This document shows positions 44,790-52,057 of a stretch of DNA of 52,057 bases, piece after piece. How positions within the stretch are numbered: the first letter of the stretch is position 1; every line of letters begins with the position of its first letter. Origin of the DNA: CAZADA01 sp964636945 (lineage in GTDB: Bacteria > Pseudomonadota > Alphaproteobacteria > Caulobacterales > Maricaulaceae); contig CAZWVH010000013.1 in the NCBI GenBank assembly GCA_964636945.1, positions 1 through 52,057 on the forward strand, written 5' to 3'. The notes beneath the pieces were generated by a model, which was not told where the DNA came from, ran no database searches, and saw nothing but the letters and a program-made list of their open reading frames with translations. Both the position numbers and the translations under genes were made by a program.

Positions 44790-45278
44790 CTAGTTCTTTG
44801 GCAACTCGACCAACAGCAATGTCGCGATATCGAAATGTAACGTCAGTGGGCCTACGGCATCGTCGCCAGCGCCGGCTGCGGCGCGCGCAATACCGCGCCG
44901 GATCATGTCGCGCGTTTCAGGCGAAACGGACACATCGCGCAAACTCCATCGGGCGAGCACTCTTTGCTTGCTGTCATAGACCGTGAGCTCACAGACCGCG
45001 GCCGCAGCCTCGCACGCATTCAGAACAGCAGAAAGATCGCTGCTGTTGCCTGCGAACTGATTGGAGCTGATCCGCAGATTGGTCAGCGGTTCCCCGGATA
45101 GATCTTCATCGCCCAGTTCAATATCTTCATTGTTCCATTGCGCTTCGACATCGCCGAGGACCGCATATTGCCCCCCGGCGCGAAGCTCCACATTCGTTGG
45201 ATTGGACCCACACGCAGCGAGAGCGCCCGCCATGGCGAAAGTGGATAGATAGCCCCCCAATGTCTTCAATCCCGGCAT
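44790..45278 (-). CDS. Small predicted lipoprotein of unknown function
   Basis: Not recognised. The 162-residue protein has a signal peptide ending in a lipobox LAAC at 20-23, so it should be lipidated at Cys23. The mature part is acidic early on (NNEDIELGDEDLSGE at about 49-63), contains two further Cys (CEAAAAVCELTVYD at about 88-101) that could form a disulfide, and ends in a hydrophobic strand-like segment. The ATG at 45278 has AGGA eight bases upstream. It is the last gene of an operon after a TerB-like gene and mazG, with 32 bases after mazG. Possibly a homolog of uncharacterised Hyphomonadales lipoproteins, but this cannot be tested here. Confidence 0.72.
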   Translation of the reverse strand: MPGLKTLGGYLSTFAMAGALAACGSNPTNVELRAGGQYAVLGDVEAQWNNEDIELGDEDLSGEPLTNLRISSNQFAGNSSDLSAVLNACEAAAAVCELTVYDSKQRVLARWSLRDVSVSPETRDMIRRGIARAAAGAGDDAVGPLTLHFDIATLLLVELPKN

Positions 45279-45310
45279 TACGCAATTCCTTTACGATCAC
45301 GGCGCGAGGC

Positions 45311-46174
45311 TCAGCGCGCGCTTTGAAAGCCCCCTCCAGCCCGTTCCTCTTGTTTTATCTCATCCCAAATCGAATCCAATTCGGCAAGGCTTGCTTCACT
45401 CAGCACGCCGCCACGCGCAGCCAGACGCGCTTCGACAGCGCGAAACCGCCTTTCAAATTTGGCATTCGCCGCGCGAAGTGCGTCTTCGGCATGCAAATCA
45501 AGTTTCATGGCCATACACACGGCTGAAAACAACACATCACCCAGCTCCTCAAACGTGTGGTCCACATCGCCGCTGTCAGCAGCCGCCGACAGTTCGTCAA
45601 GCTCTTCCACAATCTTTTCACGCGCCGAGGCAGGGTCGGCATAGTCAAAGCCAGCACGCGCGGCTCGCTTGGCTAATTTCTGCGCGCGCAGCAATGCGGG
45701 CAGGGCGAGGGGCACATCATCGAGAACACTGGGAGTTCGACCTTCTGCTCGCGCCTTAGCCGTGCGCTCAGCCGCTTTCTGGGCCTCCCATGCGCGTTCT
45801 TGTTCGTGAGCTTGTTCAATGGTTGCGTCACCAAAAACATGGGGGTGGCGGTCGATCATTTTTTCGCACACGCCTTCGACCACGTCAGCAAAGGTAAACG
45901 CCCCGTCCTCCGTCGCGATCTGGGCGTGGAAAACCACCTGAAACAGTAAATCGCCAAGCTCAGAGCGCAATGCGTCGCGATCGTGCGCCTCGATGGCCTC
46001 AACCACTTCATAAGCTTCTTCGATGGCGTAGCGTTTGATGCTGTTGGAAGTTTGTGCAATGTCCCAGGGGCACCCGGATCGCCGGTCTCGCAGGCGCGCC
46101 ATGATCTCGAGCAACCGCGAAACACCATCAGTGGCGAGTGCGTCACTGGTCGGTTCGGTGTTACGATCCGTCAC
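45311..46174 (-). CDS. mazG: Nucleoside triphosphate pyrophosphohydrolase MazG
   Basis: All-alpha NTP-PPase that hydrolyses (non-canonical) nucleoside triphosphates to monophosphates and PPi. The 287-residue protein has both MazG repeats: the first with CPWDIAQT, EEAYEVVEAI and ELGDLLFQVVFHAQ (EExxE and ExxD metal ligands), the second with GFDYADP, EELDEL and ELGDVLFSAV. It starts with GTG overlapping the stop of the upstream TerB-like gene (GTGA). This is the full chromosomal type, not the single-domain phage type. Confidence 0.94.
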   Translation of the reverse strand: MTDRNTEPTSDALATDGVSRLLEIMARLRDRRSGCPWDIAQTSNSIKRYAIEEAYEVVEAIEAHDRDALRSELGDLLFQVVFHAQIATEDGAFTFADVVEGVCEKMIDRHPHVFGDATIEQAHEQERAWEAQKAAERTAKARAEGRTPSVLDDVPLALPALLRAQKLAKRAARAGFDYADPASAREKIVEELDELSAAADSGDVDHTFEELGDVLFSAVCMAMKLDLHAEDALRAANAKFERRFRAVEARLAARGGVLSEASLAELDSIWDEIKQEERAGGGFQSAR

Positions 46175-46848
46175 GCTTTGGCTGACACCCTTACATCAAT
46201 ACCCAATGATTTGGCCACGCGTGCCAGCATTTGTTCTTCTTGCGGCGCAATGTTGTCGTCGGCCCATGCAATTTGAAGCAAATAATCATAAACCTGCTGG
46301 CGTTGGTCTGGACGCAATACGCTGCGCAGCATTCCCGCCATGCGCCGCGGATCAGGCAATTCACGATGATTGCCCACCACTTTCTCGAATTCACGGTCGT
46401 CAAAGTCGGGAAACAGAAGGCGGCCCTTTTGTTTGGCCGTGCTGATTTCCTCGGGATCGATGACATTGTCCGCAGCGATCAGCGAGGCGGCCAGGTTGTA
46501 GCCCACCCGAACCAAGTCTGGCGGGCCATCTTGCGGCAATCCGATATCATGCAAATGCTCGCGCACCTTACGCAGGTTCCGGCGCACTGTCAGCGCCCGT
46601 AAGAGCCCATACGCGATGAACAGGGGGTTGAGCACCAGCCCCAGAAAGCTAAACCATCCGAGGAATAGAGAGCGTCCGGTTTCCTTAAAGATCTGGCCGC
46701 GCACTCCGCGCACCGATCCGACAAACTTGCGGCTTGCAATGGGCCCGGTGAGGATGAATCCACGAATGTATGGGACCGCCGCAACGGTTTCGAGCTTGCG
46801 ATTCTTCACGTACGGACAATCATAATTCACATCGTTATTGCCAGCCAT
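46171..46848 (-). CDS. TerB-like domain protein with a membrane segment
   Basis: Function unknown. The 225-residue protein (from ATG 46848; an in-frame GTG at 46875 would add nine residues) has an N-terminal region with CPYVKNRKLE, one strongly hydrophobic segment at about 61-87, a basic stretch RRNLRKVREH, and a C-terminal helical domain with two acidic loops, AADNVIDPEE (125-134) and ADDNIAPQEE (196-205), as in TerB-type domains. TerB relatives are linked to membrane-associated metal or stress responses, but many copies are uncharacterised. It overlaps mazG by four bases. Confidence 0.65.
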   Translation of the reverse strand: MAGNNDVNYDCPYVKNRKLETVAAVPYIRGFILTGPIASRKFVGSVRGVRGQIFKETGRSLFLGWFSFLGLVLNPLFIAYGLLRALTVRRNLRKVREHLHDIGLPQDGPPDLVRVGYNLAASLIAADNVIDPEEISTAKQKGRLLFPDFDDREFEKVVGNHRELPDPRRMAGMLRSVLRPDQRQQVYDYLLQIAWADDNIAPQEEQMLARVAKSLGIDVRVSAKA

Positions 46849-46902
46849 CGTCGCCCCCAGCCAGATGAATCCCACTGCGCCCGAACTTGGCGCGGGCCAG
46901 TA

Positions 46903-46931
46903 GCTATAACGGCATCAGTGGAGTTTGCCCA
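46903..46931 (-). promoter_or_regulatory. Candidate promoter for the TerB-like/mazG/lipoprotein operon
   Basis: Reading on the minus strand, TGGGCA (46931-46926) and TATAGC (46908-46903) are 17 bases apart, each matching four of six consensus positions. It lies 55 bases upstream of the ATG. The assignment is by eye only. Confidence 0.35.
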
Positions 46932-46964
46932 GGGCTCGCGCACGTCTTCGGCGCCGAGTTGATC

Positions 46965-46979
46965 GGGTGCAGAGCACCC
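46965..46979. repeat. Small perfect hairpin (6-base stem)
   Basis: GGGTGC, loop AGA, GCACCC, in the 212-base gap between the TerB-like gene and the hydrolase gene. No T-run on either strand, so it is not a standard terminator; it could be an operator-like palindrome upstream of the candidate promoter. Confidence 0.3.
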
Positions 46980-47006
46980 ACAAATGGGACATCAGTATGC
47001 TAGTCG

Positions 47007-47022
47007 CATAAGATATATTATG
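47007..47022. repeat. AT-rich inverted repeat after the hydrolase gene
   Basis: CATAA and TTATG flank GATATA within a locally AT-rich stretch. It lies about 40 bases past the stop of the minus-strand hydrolase gene. Its symmetry would fit a regulator site or the end of the upstream transcript; no known motif is recognised. Confidence 0.25.
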
Positions 47023-47060
47023 AGACCTAATGCCATGGTTTTAGCAGCGCATTCGACCGT

Positions 47061-47927
47061 TCAAACCAGTTCCGTATTGCTTAATGCCAGCTCCACTGAA
47101 AGACCGTCCACCGCTGGTTCGACATGGCTGGGCGTGCGTTCATCCAGATAGGCGTAATCCAGATCAATGTGCAGATTAGTGAGGATCACGCGGCGCGGGG
47201 CCAATTCCTCCGCCCAAGCCAGCGCTTGGTCCACATTGGCGTGTGTGGGATGCGGCGCTTCGCGCAACGCATCCACGATCCACACATCAAGGTCAGTTAA
47301 CGCGCGCAATGTCTCTTCCGACAGATGCGAGCAATCGTTGGAATATGCGATGGGACCAAATCGAAATCCCAAGGATGGGATTGGCCCATGGACCTGTAAC
47401 AGCGGTAAAACTGGGATCACGCCACCGGGCCCGTCTATTTCGAGCCGCTTGCCATGTTCCAGATCAATGTGCGCATCTAGAATGGCGGGATAGCCGGTCT
47501 TGGGATTGTCTTCAAAGCAATAGGCAAACCGGTTCATGAGGATATCGGCGGTGCGGCGGTCCATATGCACCGCAATGCGCTGCCTTTGCCTGATTGCCAG
47601 CGCGCGTAAATCATCGATGCCATGCGTTTGGTCGGCATGGTCATGGCTAAATAGCACCGCGTCCACCCGGCCGGCTTCCGCCTCCAACATCTGAAAGCGA
47701 AAGTCCGGTGACGTGTCCACCAAGATTCGCGTGGTCGCGTCTTCCCGCCAAGGCCCATTATCGCGTTGGCGTTCAACCAGGATTGAACAGCGTGTGCGCC
47801 GATTGCGCGGATCATTGGGATCGCACGCGCCCCAGTCACCGCCAATGCGCGGTACGCCGGACGACGAACCGCATCCGAGAATGCGAACACGCAAACGACC
47901 GCTTTGCAGTGGGTCAGGGCCCGTCAC
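47061..47927 (-). CDS. Metallo-beta-lactamase-fold hydrolase (PhnP-like phosphodiesterase family)
   Basis: The 288-residue protein starts with RVRILGCGSSSGVPRIGG and NRRTRCSIL, typical of the PhnP/cyclic-phosphodiesterase branch that commonly follows tatD. The metal motif reads HDHADQ at 95-100, so the last His of the usual HxHxDH is Gln here; the following THGIDDLR and LTNLHIDLDY match the family. The substrate is unknown and one metal site may be altered. It starts with GTG overlapping the tatD stop (GTGA) and ends the dacC-tmk-holB-tatD operon. Confidence 0.82.
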   Translation of the reverse strand: MTGPDPLQSGRLRVRILGCGSSSGVPRIGGDWGACDPNDPRNRRTRCSILVERQRDNGPWREDATTRILVDTSPDFRFQMLEAEAGRVDAVLFSHDHADQTHGIDDLRALAIRQRQRIAVHMDRRTADILMNRFAYCFEDNPKTGYPAILDAHIDLEHGKRLEIDGPGGVIPVLPLLQVHGPIPSLGFRFGPIAYSNDCSHLSEETLRALTDLDVWIVDALREAPHPTHANVDQALAWAEELAPRRVILTNLHIDLDYAYLDERTPSHVEPAVDGLSVELALSNTELV

Positions 47928-48748
47928 GATTCCGCGCCCTGGCTTTGCAGTATGGGTGATTGATCACGAGTTGGCGCATCGACGCGATCGAAGAAGCGAT
48001 ATGCATTATCCGTTGTGCGCTCGATGGTTTCGTCCACTGACCACCCCTTAATGTCAGCCAATGCTTCTGCAACGCGATGCAGATATGCCGGTTCATTGCG
48101 CCGGCCGCGGTGCGGCGTGGGAGCGAGATATGGCGCATCAGTTTCCAGCAAAATCCGATCCTCGGGCATAAAATCGGCGACAATTTCACGAACTTCCGTC
48201 GCGTTCTTGAAGGTTAAAATGCCGTTCACACTGAAATAAGCCCCAAGATTGGCGCCACGACGTGCGAGGTCTGGTCCGCTGGTAAAACAGTGCAGCAAGA
48301 ACCGAAATTCGCCTAAGCGCGTCTCGTCTTCCAAAACGTCAGCCATCTCTTGATCCGCTTCGCGCGAATGGACGATCAATGGCAATCCTGATTGACGTGC
48401 AGCCCCTATATGGGCCCGAAAACTCGCAATCTGTTGTTCAAAGGGGCTGTAATTGTAATGCAGATCTAACCCCGTTTCCCCGATGGCCACGCATTTGGGA
48501 TATGCGGCGCGTTCCAATATCGCTTCCGTTGTGATCTCCGGCTCGTCCTTGGCGTGGTGCGGATGAGCGCCTGCAGAGCCATACACATCGCTATGGGCCT
48601 CTGTGAGCGCGCGCACAGTGTCCAGGTCCGACCACCGCGCACAAATGCACATAAACCGCGTCACCCCAGACTGGCGCGCGCGATGGATCACATCGTTGCA
48701 ATCATCAGCAAACGCCTCGGCAGTTAAGTTCACGTGCGTGTCAAACAT
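47924..48748 (-). CDS. tatD: TatD-family metal-dependent hydrolase (DNase)
   Basis: TIM-barrel amidohydrolase-like nuclease family. The 274-residue protein has GAHPHHAKD, IGETGLD, the ligand motifs VHSREA and HCFTSG, and TDAPYLAPTPHRGRRNEP near the end. The N-terminal metal motif reads DTHVNL rather than the usual DxHxHL: His5 is kept but the second His is Asn7. Activity may still be supported with one altered metal ligand. holB lies 12 bases upstream; metG, which often separates holB and tatD, is not here. Confidence 0.9.
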   Translation of the reverse strand: MFDTHVNLTAEAFADDCNDVIHRARQSGVTRFMCICARWSDLDTVRALTEAHSDVYGSAGAHPHHAKDEPEITTEAILERAAYPKCVAIGETGLDLHYNYSPFEQQIASFRAHIGAARQSGLPLIVHSREADQEMADVLEDETRLGEFRFLLHCFTSGPDLARRGANLGAYFSVNGILTFKNATEVREIVADFMPEDRILLETDAPYLAPTPHRGRRNEPAYLHRVAEALADIKGWSVDETIERTTDNAYRFFDRVDAPTRDQSPILQSQGAES

Positions 48749-48760
48749 TACAGTTGCTCG

Positions 48761-49771
48761 TCAATTCATCTCGCTGGCGCGGCGAATTCGCCGCAATGCG
48801 GCGCCAATCACCAGTTTAGGGTCCATGCGTAGACGGACAAGGTCTGCCTCCAACATCGCTAAGGCTGCCCACGCATCATGGATGCGCTCGGCGCGGTCGC
48901 CTTCTTCTTGCTTGGCCGCTTGTGACAGATGATGCCGCGTCATGGCGAAGAATGCTGTGCGATCCGCGTCCGCCGCTCGTGCCGCCAGAGCGTCAATCAG
49001 CGCGCCAGACGCCCTACGATCGCCATTAAGCAACACGCTAGCCAATTGCTGGGCCAGTTTGGCGCCGCCGGCCAAATGCAGACGCATCGCTTCGCCGGGA
49101 CGGCCGCCACTGGCCTCGGCGGCTGCTTTCACTTTTGCGATGTTTTCACCAGTGTGAACTTCAAGCGCTTTGGTTGCAGCCTCAACGCCTGGCGCTCGGA
49201 TGGGCAAGCGCTGGCATCGTGAGGCTATGGTGGCCGGAAGTTGACCAGGCGCATGCGCGATCAAGAAAAACAACGAGTTGGGAGGCGGCTCCTCCAACGT
49301 CTTTAGGATCGCGTTTGCCGCCTGTACGGTCATTTCGTCAGCTGCGTCTATGATACAGATCCGTCGACCACCCTCACCTGATGTGCGTGCAAAGAAGGCG
49401 CCCAGCGCACGCGCTCGCTCAACAGGGATTTCCGCCTTGCGTCCACCCCGGTCATCCAGTGGTCGTTCGAGAGCCAATACGTCGGAATGCCCTTGCGCCG
49501 CGATCCTGCGGCACACCGGGTCATCAGGATGAGCGCCCAGAATCCCAAGGCTCGGCTCAGGCTGAGCGCCGAGAGCGCGTCTCGTCGCCCGATAGGCCAA
49601 TGTCGCCTTACCAATCCCGCGTGATCCCGTAAGTAGCCAGGCGTGATGCATGCGCCCACTTTCAAGCGCATCCAAAACCGTAGTCTCGGCAGCTTCCAGA
49701 CCAAACAGGCGGAATGTCTCCCGAGGGTGGCTTAGCGCTGGAGCGTCGTCGTTTGTTTGGGTTTTAGCCAT
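48761..49771 (-). CDS. holB: DNA polymerase III delta' subunit
   Basis: Clamp-loader subunit that helps load the beta clamp. The 336-residue protein has the AAA+ fold with LLTGSRGIGKATLAY at 46-60, a Walker B-like IIDAADEM, the sensor 1 region LEEPPPNSLFFLIAH followed by SRCQRLPIR, and a C-terminal helical domain. The gene lies four bases after tmk, the standard bacterial order. Confidence 0.92.
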   Translation of the reverse strand: MAKTQTNDDAPALSHPRETFRLFGLEAAETTVLDALESGRMHHAWLLTGSRGIGKATLAYRATRRALGAQPEPSLGILGAHPDDPVCRRIAAQGHSDVLALERPLDDRGGRKAEIPVERARALGAFFARTSGEGGRRICIIDAADEMTVQAANAILKTLEEPPPNSLFFLIAHAPGQLPATIASRCQRLPIRAPGVEAATKALEVHTGENIAKVKAAAEASGGRPGEAMRLHLAGGAKLAQQLASVLLNGDRRASGALIDALAARAADADRTAFFAMTRHHLSQAAKQEEGDRAERIHDAWAALAMLEADLVRLRMDPKLVIGAALRRIRRASEMN

Positions 49772-49775
49772 GGCG

Positions 49776-50459
49776 TCAAGGCGCTTCTTCGGCCCGCGCC
49801 AGCAGCTGGCTGACTTGGCGCCAAATATCGGTGCTCACTGCATCGACCGACTGGCTGGCGTCAATCACCGTGATCCGATCGGGCTCTTGTTCCGCCAAGG
49901 TGCGAAAACCGCGTGCAACGCGTTGATGATGGGCCATGTCTAATTTTTCAAACCGCGAGGCGTCTCCCCCCGACTCTTTCGCCCGCTCTATGGCCCGGCC
50001 AAGCCCGACACTTGGATCGATATCCAAAACCAGCGTCAAATCCGGCCAGGCGCCAGGCAGCACAATCTCATGCAGCTTGCGGAGCCGATCAACGCCCATG
50101 CCGCCGGCAATCCCTTGATAGGCCAGTGTGGAATCGGCAAACCGATCGCAAATCACCCACCGGCCGCTCTGTAAGGCGGGATGAATCACCTGTGTCCAAA
50201 GATCCACACGAGCGGCATACAATAAGAGCGCTTCACTTGTGGCGCTCCATCGGTCCGCTGATCCGGTGACTAACAGATGGCGGATGGCTTCCGCGCCCGG
50301 CGTCCCGCCCGGTTCGCGGGTTGTCACGACCTCAACGCCCAGCGATTTGGCGAGCCGATCGGCAAGCTGGAGGACTTGGGTGCTCTTGCCTGCGCCCTCA
50401 CCGCCTTCAAAGGAGATGAAACGGCCCAACCTTGAGGTCCCGTCAGTGGTGTCGGACAT
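49776..50459 (-). CDS. tmk: Thymidylate kinase
   Basis: Phosphorylates dTMP to dTDP. The 227-residue protein has the P-loop FEGGEGAGKSTQ at 17-28, the substrate motif TREPGGTPGAEAIR, and DRFADSTLAYQG (the DR motif and lid region). ATG 50459 lies 23 bases downstream of the dacC stop. The length is slightly above the E. coli enzyme. Confidence 0.96.
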   Translation of the reverse strand: MSDTTDGTSRLGRFISFEGGEGAGKSTQVLQLADRLAKSLGVEVVTTREPGGTPGAEAIRHLLVTGSADRWSATSEALLLYAARVDLWTQVIHPALQSGRWVICDRFADSTLAYQGIAGGMGVDRLRKLHEIVLPGAWPDLTLVLDIDPSVGLGRAIERAKESGGDASRFEKLDMAHHQRVARGFRTLAEQEPDRITVIDASQSVDAVSTDIWRQVSQLLARAEEAP

Positions 50460-50482
50460 GAGAACAGTCCTAAATGCGCAAT

Positions 50483-51697
50483 CTAACCCGCGCCATCGGT
50501 CGCCTCGTCTGGCTCTTCGGCGCCGGCGGTGCGAATGATGTGCAAGGCGGCCGCCGTCATGCGATCACGCATGCCGATCTTCTCCACATCTGCGGTGGCA
50601 AAAACGGGGAGCCGCTGTGCTGGTTGGCCTGGCGCCGTGATCTCCAATTCACCCAATTGGTCACCGGCTTTGACCGGCGCCTTAATGGGGTCTTGGTAAT
50701 GGATCACAGCCTGAATGTTGAGCGCATCACGTCGATGGTATGCGAGTGTCACGGTGTCGTTGACGACCACGTCAACGGCAGGTTGTTGGCCGAAGAAAAT
50801 GGGCAACGATCCGACCATGTCGCCCGCACTGACGGCATCGGTCACACGAAAATCGGAAAATGCAGCGCGCATGAGCCGTTCACCCTCGCGGGCCCTCGCG
50901 CTTTCAGACTCCATGCCGTTGAACACTACGATCCGCCGTTCACCGTTCCACACGCGCGAGGCCACCAGACCATAGCCGGCTTCTTGGGTGTGTCCGGTCT
51001 TCAGCCCGTCCACCCCTTCCATGACACCCAACAGCGGATTGCGATTGTATCGATTTGACGGGGCCTCTGTGCAGAAGCCGAACTCCGTTTCGCCATACAT
51101 CTGATACAATTCAGGATGGTCCTGAATTGTTTTCCGGGCGATCAGCGCCAAATCGCGGGCCGAGATTTTGTGGTACGGGTTCGGCCAGCCAGTGGAGTTC
51201 ATGAAGGTTGCGTTTTCTAGGCCCAATTCTTGCGCCCGATTGTTCATTTGCTCGGCGAACAGATCTTCGGATCCGGCGAGATTTTCCGCCAGCGTGATGG
51301 CCGCGTCATTTCCTGACAAAACGATAATGCCGCGCAAAAGATCCTCAACGCTCACGCGCTCGCCAGGCTCAAGGCACATGGTGGATGAGCCTGACCGGAA
51401 ACCGCCCCGTTCCCAAGCGTCCACGGAAACTTCGAATGTTTCATCAAGGCCAAGCGAGCCATTCGCCACGCGCTCGAACACCATCAATGTGGTCATGATC
51501 TTGCTCATGGACGCAGGCGGCATTGGCTCGTCACCGCCTTTGGAAAACAGGACAATGCCCGTGTCATAATCCATGATGACGGCGTGTGAGGCTTGGGTTT
51601 CGAAAACTGACTCTTGGGCCTGGCTCGCCGCGATAGTGAACAGTGCGCCGAACAATCCAGCGATCACTTTTCCAAGCGCATTGCGCAACGTCGCCAT
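50483..51697 (-). CDS. dacC: D-alanyl-D-alanine carboxypeptidase (PBP5/6 family)
   Basis: Low-molecular-mass penicillin-binding protein trimming the terminal D-Ala of peptidoglycan stem peptides in the periplasm. In the 404-residue protein a signal peptide ends near residue 28 (ASQAQE). The catalytic motifs are SMSK at 63-66, SGN at 128-130 and KTG at 233-235, followed by the PBP5 C-terminal beta domain. ATG 51697 has AGGAG five bases upstream; a TTG seven codons earlier is in frame. It leads the operon dacC-tmk-holB-tatD-hydrolase. The symbol could equally be dacA or dacF. Confidence 0.93.
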   Translation of the reverse strand: MATLRNALGKVIAGLFGALFTIAASQAQESVFETQASHAVIMDYDTGIVLFSKGGDEPMPPASMSKIMTTLMVFERVANGSLGLDETFEVSVDAWERGGFRSGSSTMCLEPGERVSVEDLLRGIIVLSGNDAAITLAENLAGSEDLFAEQMNNRAQELGLENATFMNSTGWPNPYHKISARDLALIARKTIQDHPELYQMYGETEFGFCTEAPSNRYNRNPLLGVMEGVDGLKTGHTQEAGYGLVASRVWNGERRIVVFNGMESESARAREGERLMRAAFSDFRVTDAVSAGDMVGSLPIFFGQQPAVDVVVNDTVTLAYHRRDALNIQAVIHYQDPIKAPVKAGDQLGELEITAPGQPAQRLPVFATADVEKIGMRDRMTAAALHIIRTAGAEEPDEATDGAG

Positions 51698-51797
51698 GAC
51701 GTCTCCTTCTCTTGCCAAACCCAGTGTAGACGTACCTCGTGTGCTCGCTCATGGGCAAGTCACTCCCTGCCGCTCAAGCGCAGCAGCTGCTTAACCC

Positions 51798-51826
51798 TTG
51801 CAATTCACACGATGCTCGCTTTATTC
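51798..51826 (+). promoter_or_regulatory. Candidate promoter for tRNA-Ser
   Basis: TTGCAA and TTATTC are spaced by 17 bases, about 80 bases before the tRNA. The -35 matches four of six positions and the -10 is weak. No better promoter is visible between dacC and the tRNA. Confidence 0.3.
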
Positions 51827-51908
51827 AGAGCCTGTGCGATGGGCGCGCCACGACCACACGGCCGGCCATGTCATGCGCAAACCCCTTTTGTCGGATGTGT
51901 TGGTATTT

Positions 51909-51996
51909 GGGGAGGTGGCAGAGTGGTCGATTGCGGCGGTCTTGAAAACCGTTGAACCGAGAGGTTCCGGGGGTTCGAATCCCTCCCTCCCCGCCA
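51909..51996 (+). tRNA. tRNA-Ser (anticodon UGA)
   Basis: The seven-base acceptor stem GGGGAGG (51909-51915) pairs with CCTCCCC (51986-51992), followed by discriminator G and an encoded CCA (51994-51996). The anticodon loop CTTGAAA (51941-51947) gives anticodon TGA (51943-51945), reading UCA and related codons. The T arm has GGGGG, loop TTCGAAT, CCCTC. The long variable arm between anticodon and T arms is typical of class II serine tRNAs. Confidence 0.95.
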
Positions 51997-52057
51997 TTGC
52001 TCAAAAACATAAGTCGCGAAGCACGGAACAATATCTTTTCGCTACGCAGCAACTGGC

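Noticed and set aside
50474..51058. 194-codon plus-strand frame opposite dacC
   Set aside because: Antisense to the KTG motif and C-terminal domain of a clear PBP5-family protein; no domain signature or start signal.
1..52057. CRISPR array, insertion sequence, toxin-antitoxin pair, restriction-modification or biosynthetic cluster
   Set aside because: No spaced direct repeats, transposase motifs, paired small ORFs of that type or cluster enzymes were found; nearly all coding capacity is accounted for by recognised core genes.

Overview
This window is a dense stretch of chromosomal core genome from an alphaproteobacterium. The lineage call rests on several family-level markers: a fused ispDF gene, the LpxI (not LpxH) step of lipid A synthesis, RNase J, a short bacterial/mitochondrial-type prolyl-tRNA synthetase preceded by a small DUF1467-type membrane protein, type III pantothenate kinase next to a biotin ligase without a DNA-binding domain, and the dusB/ntrYX/hfq/hflX neighbourhood. 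The DNA is moderately GC-rich and has no gene-free stretch longer than 300 bases. A placement near the Caulobacterales/Hyphomonadales/Maricaulales is plausible but is only an inference.

Layout, left half. 1-3890 is the end of the NADH dehydrogenase (complex I) operon (nuoL partial, nuoM, nuoN), running directly into birA, coaX, rnj and mce. 7723-9668 holds ttcA, a lipoprotein alpha/beta hydrolase of unknown substrate and a DUF1467-type membrane protein. 9783-13196 holds proS and the lipoprotein-release transporter lolC-lolD. dnaE (13305-16727) has its own promoter region, where a perfect alphaproteobacterial LexA (SOS) half-site pair, two GANTC sites and a near-consensus DnaA box are packed into about 90 bases. 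16839-31776 is the translation/envelope super-operon: rpsB, tsf, pyrH, frr, uppS, cdsA, dxr, rseP, bamA, skp, lpxD, fabZ, lpxA, lpxI, lpxB. It couples ribosome and nucleotide functions to undecaprenyl phosphate, phospholipid, isoprenoid, outer-membrane protein assembly and lipid A synthesis.

Layout, right half. 31919-33226 is the most unusual gene: an endolysin-like N-acetylmuramidase with a peptidoglycan-binding domain, no signal peptide and a single C-terminal membrane segment, AT-richer at its start than its surroundings. It converges on ispDF (minus strand), which is divergent from dusB. Then come ntrY-ntrX (with no ntrBC, and an NtrX lacking the sigma54-contact GAFTGA loop), trkA-trkH potassium uptake, a D-amino-acid aminotransferase, hfq and hflX. 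On the minus strand follow two operons: a TerB-like membrane protein, mazG and a small lipoprotein (46848 to 44790), and dacC, tmk, holB, tatD and a metallo-beta-lactamase-fold hydrolase (51697 to 47061). A tRNA-Ser(UGA) gene closes the window.

Most genes are co-directional with 4-base ATGA/GTGA overlaps, so translational coupling is widespread. No insertion sequence, prophage block, CRISPR array or large repeat was seen. No undescribed multi-gene system is obvious. The best leads are the tail-anchored muramidase, the packed dnaE promoter, the mini-ORF overlapping the trkH start, and the TerB-like/mazG/lipoprotein operon.
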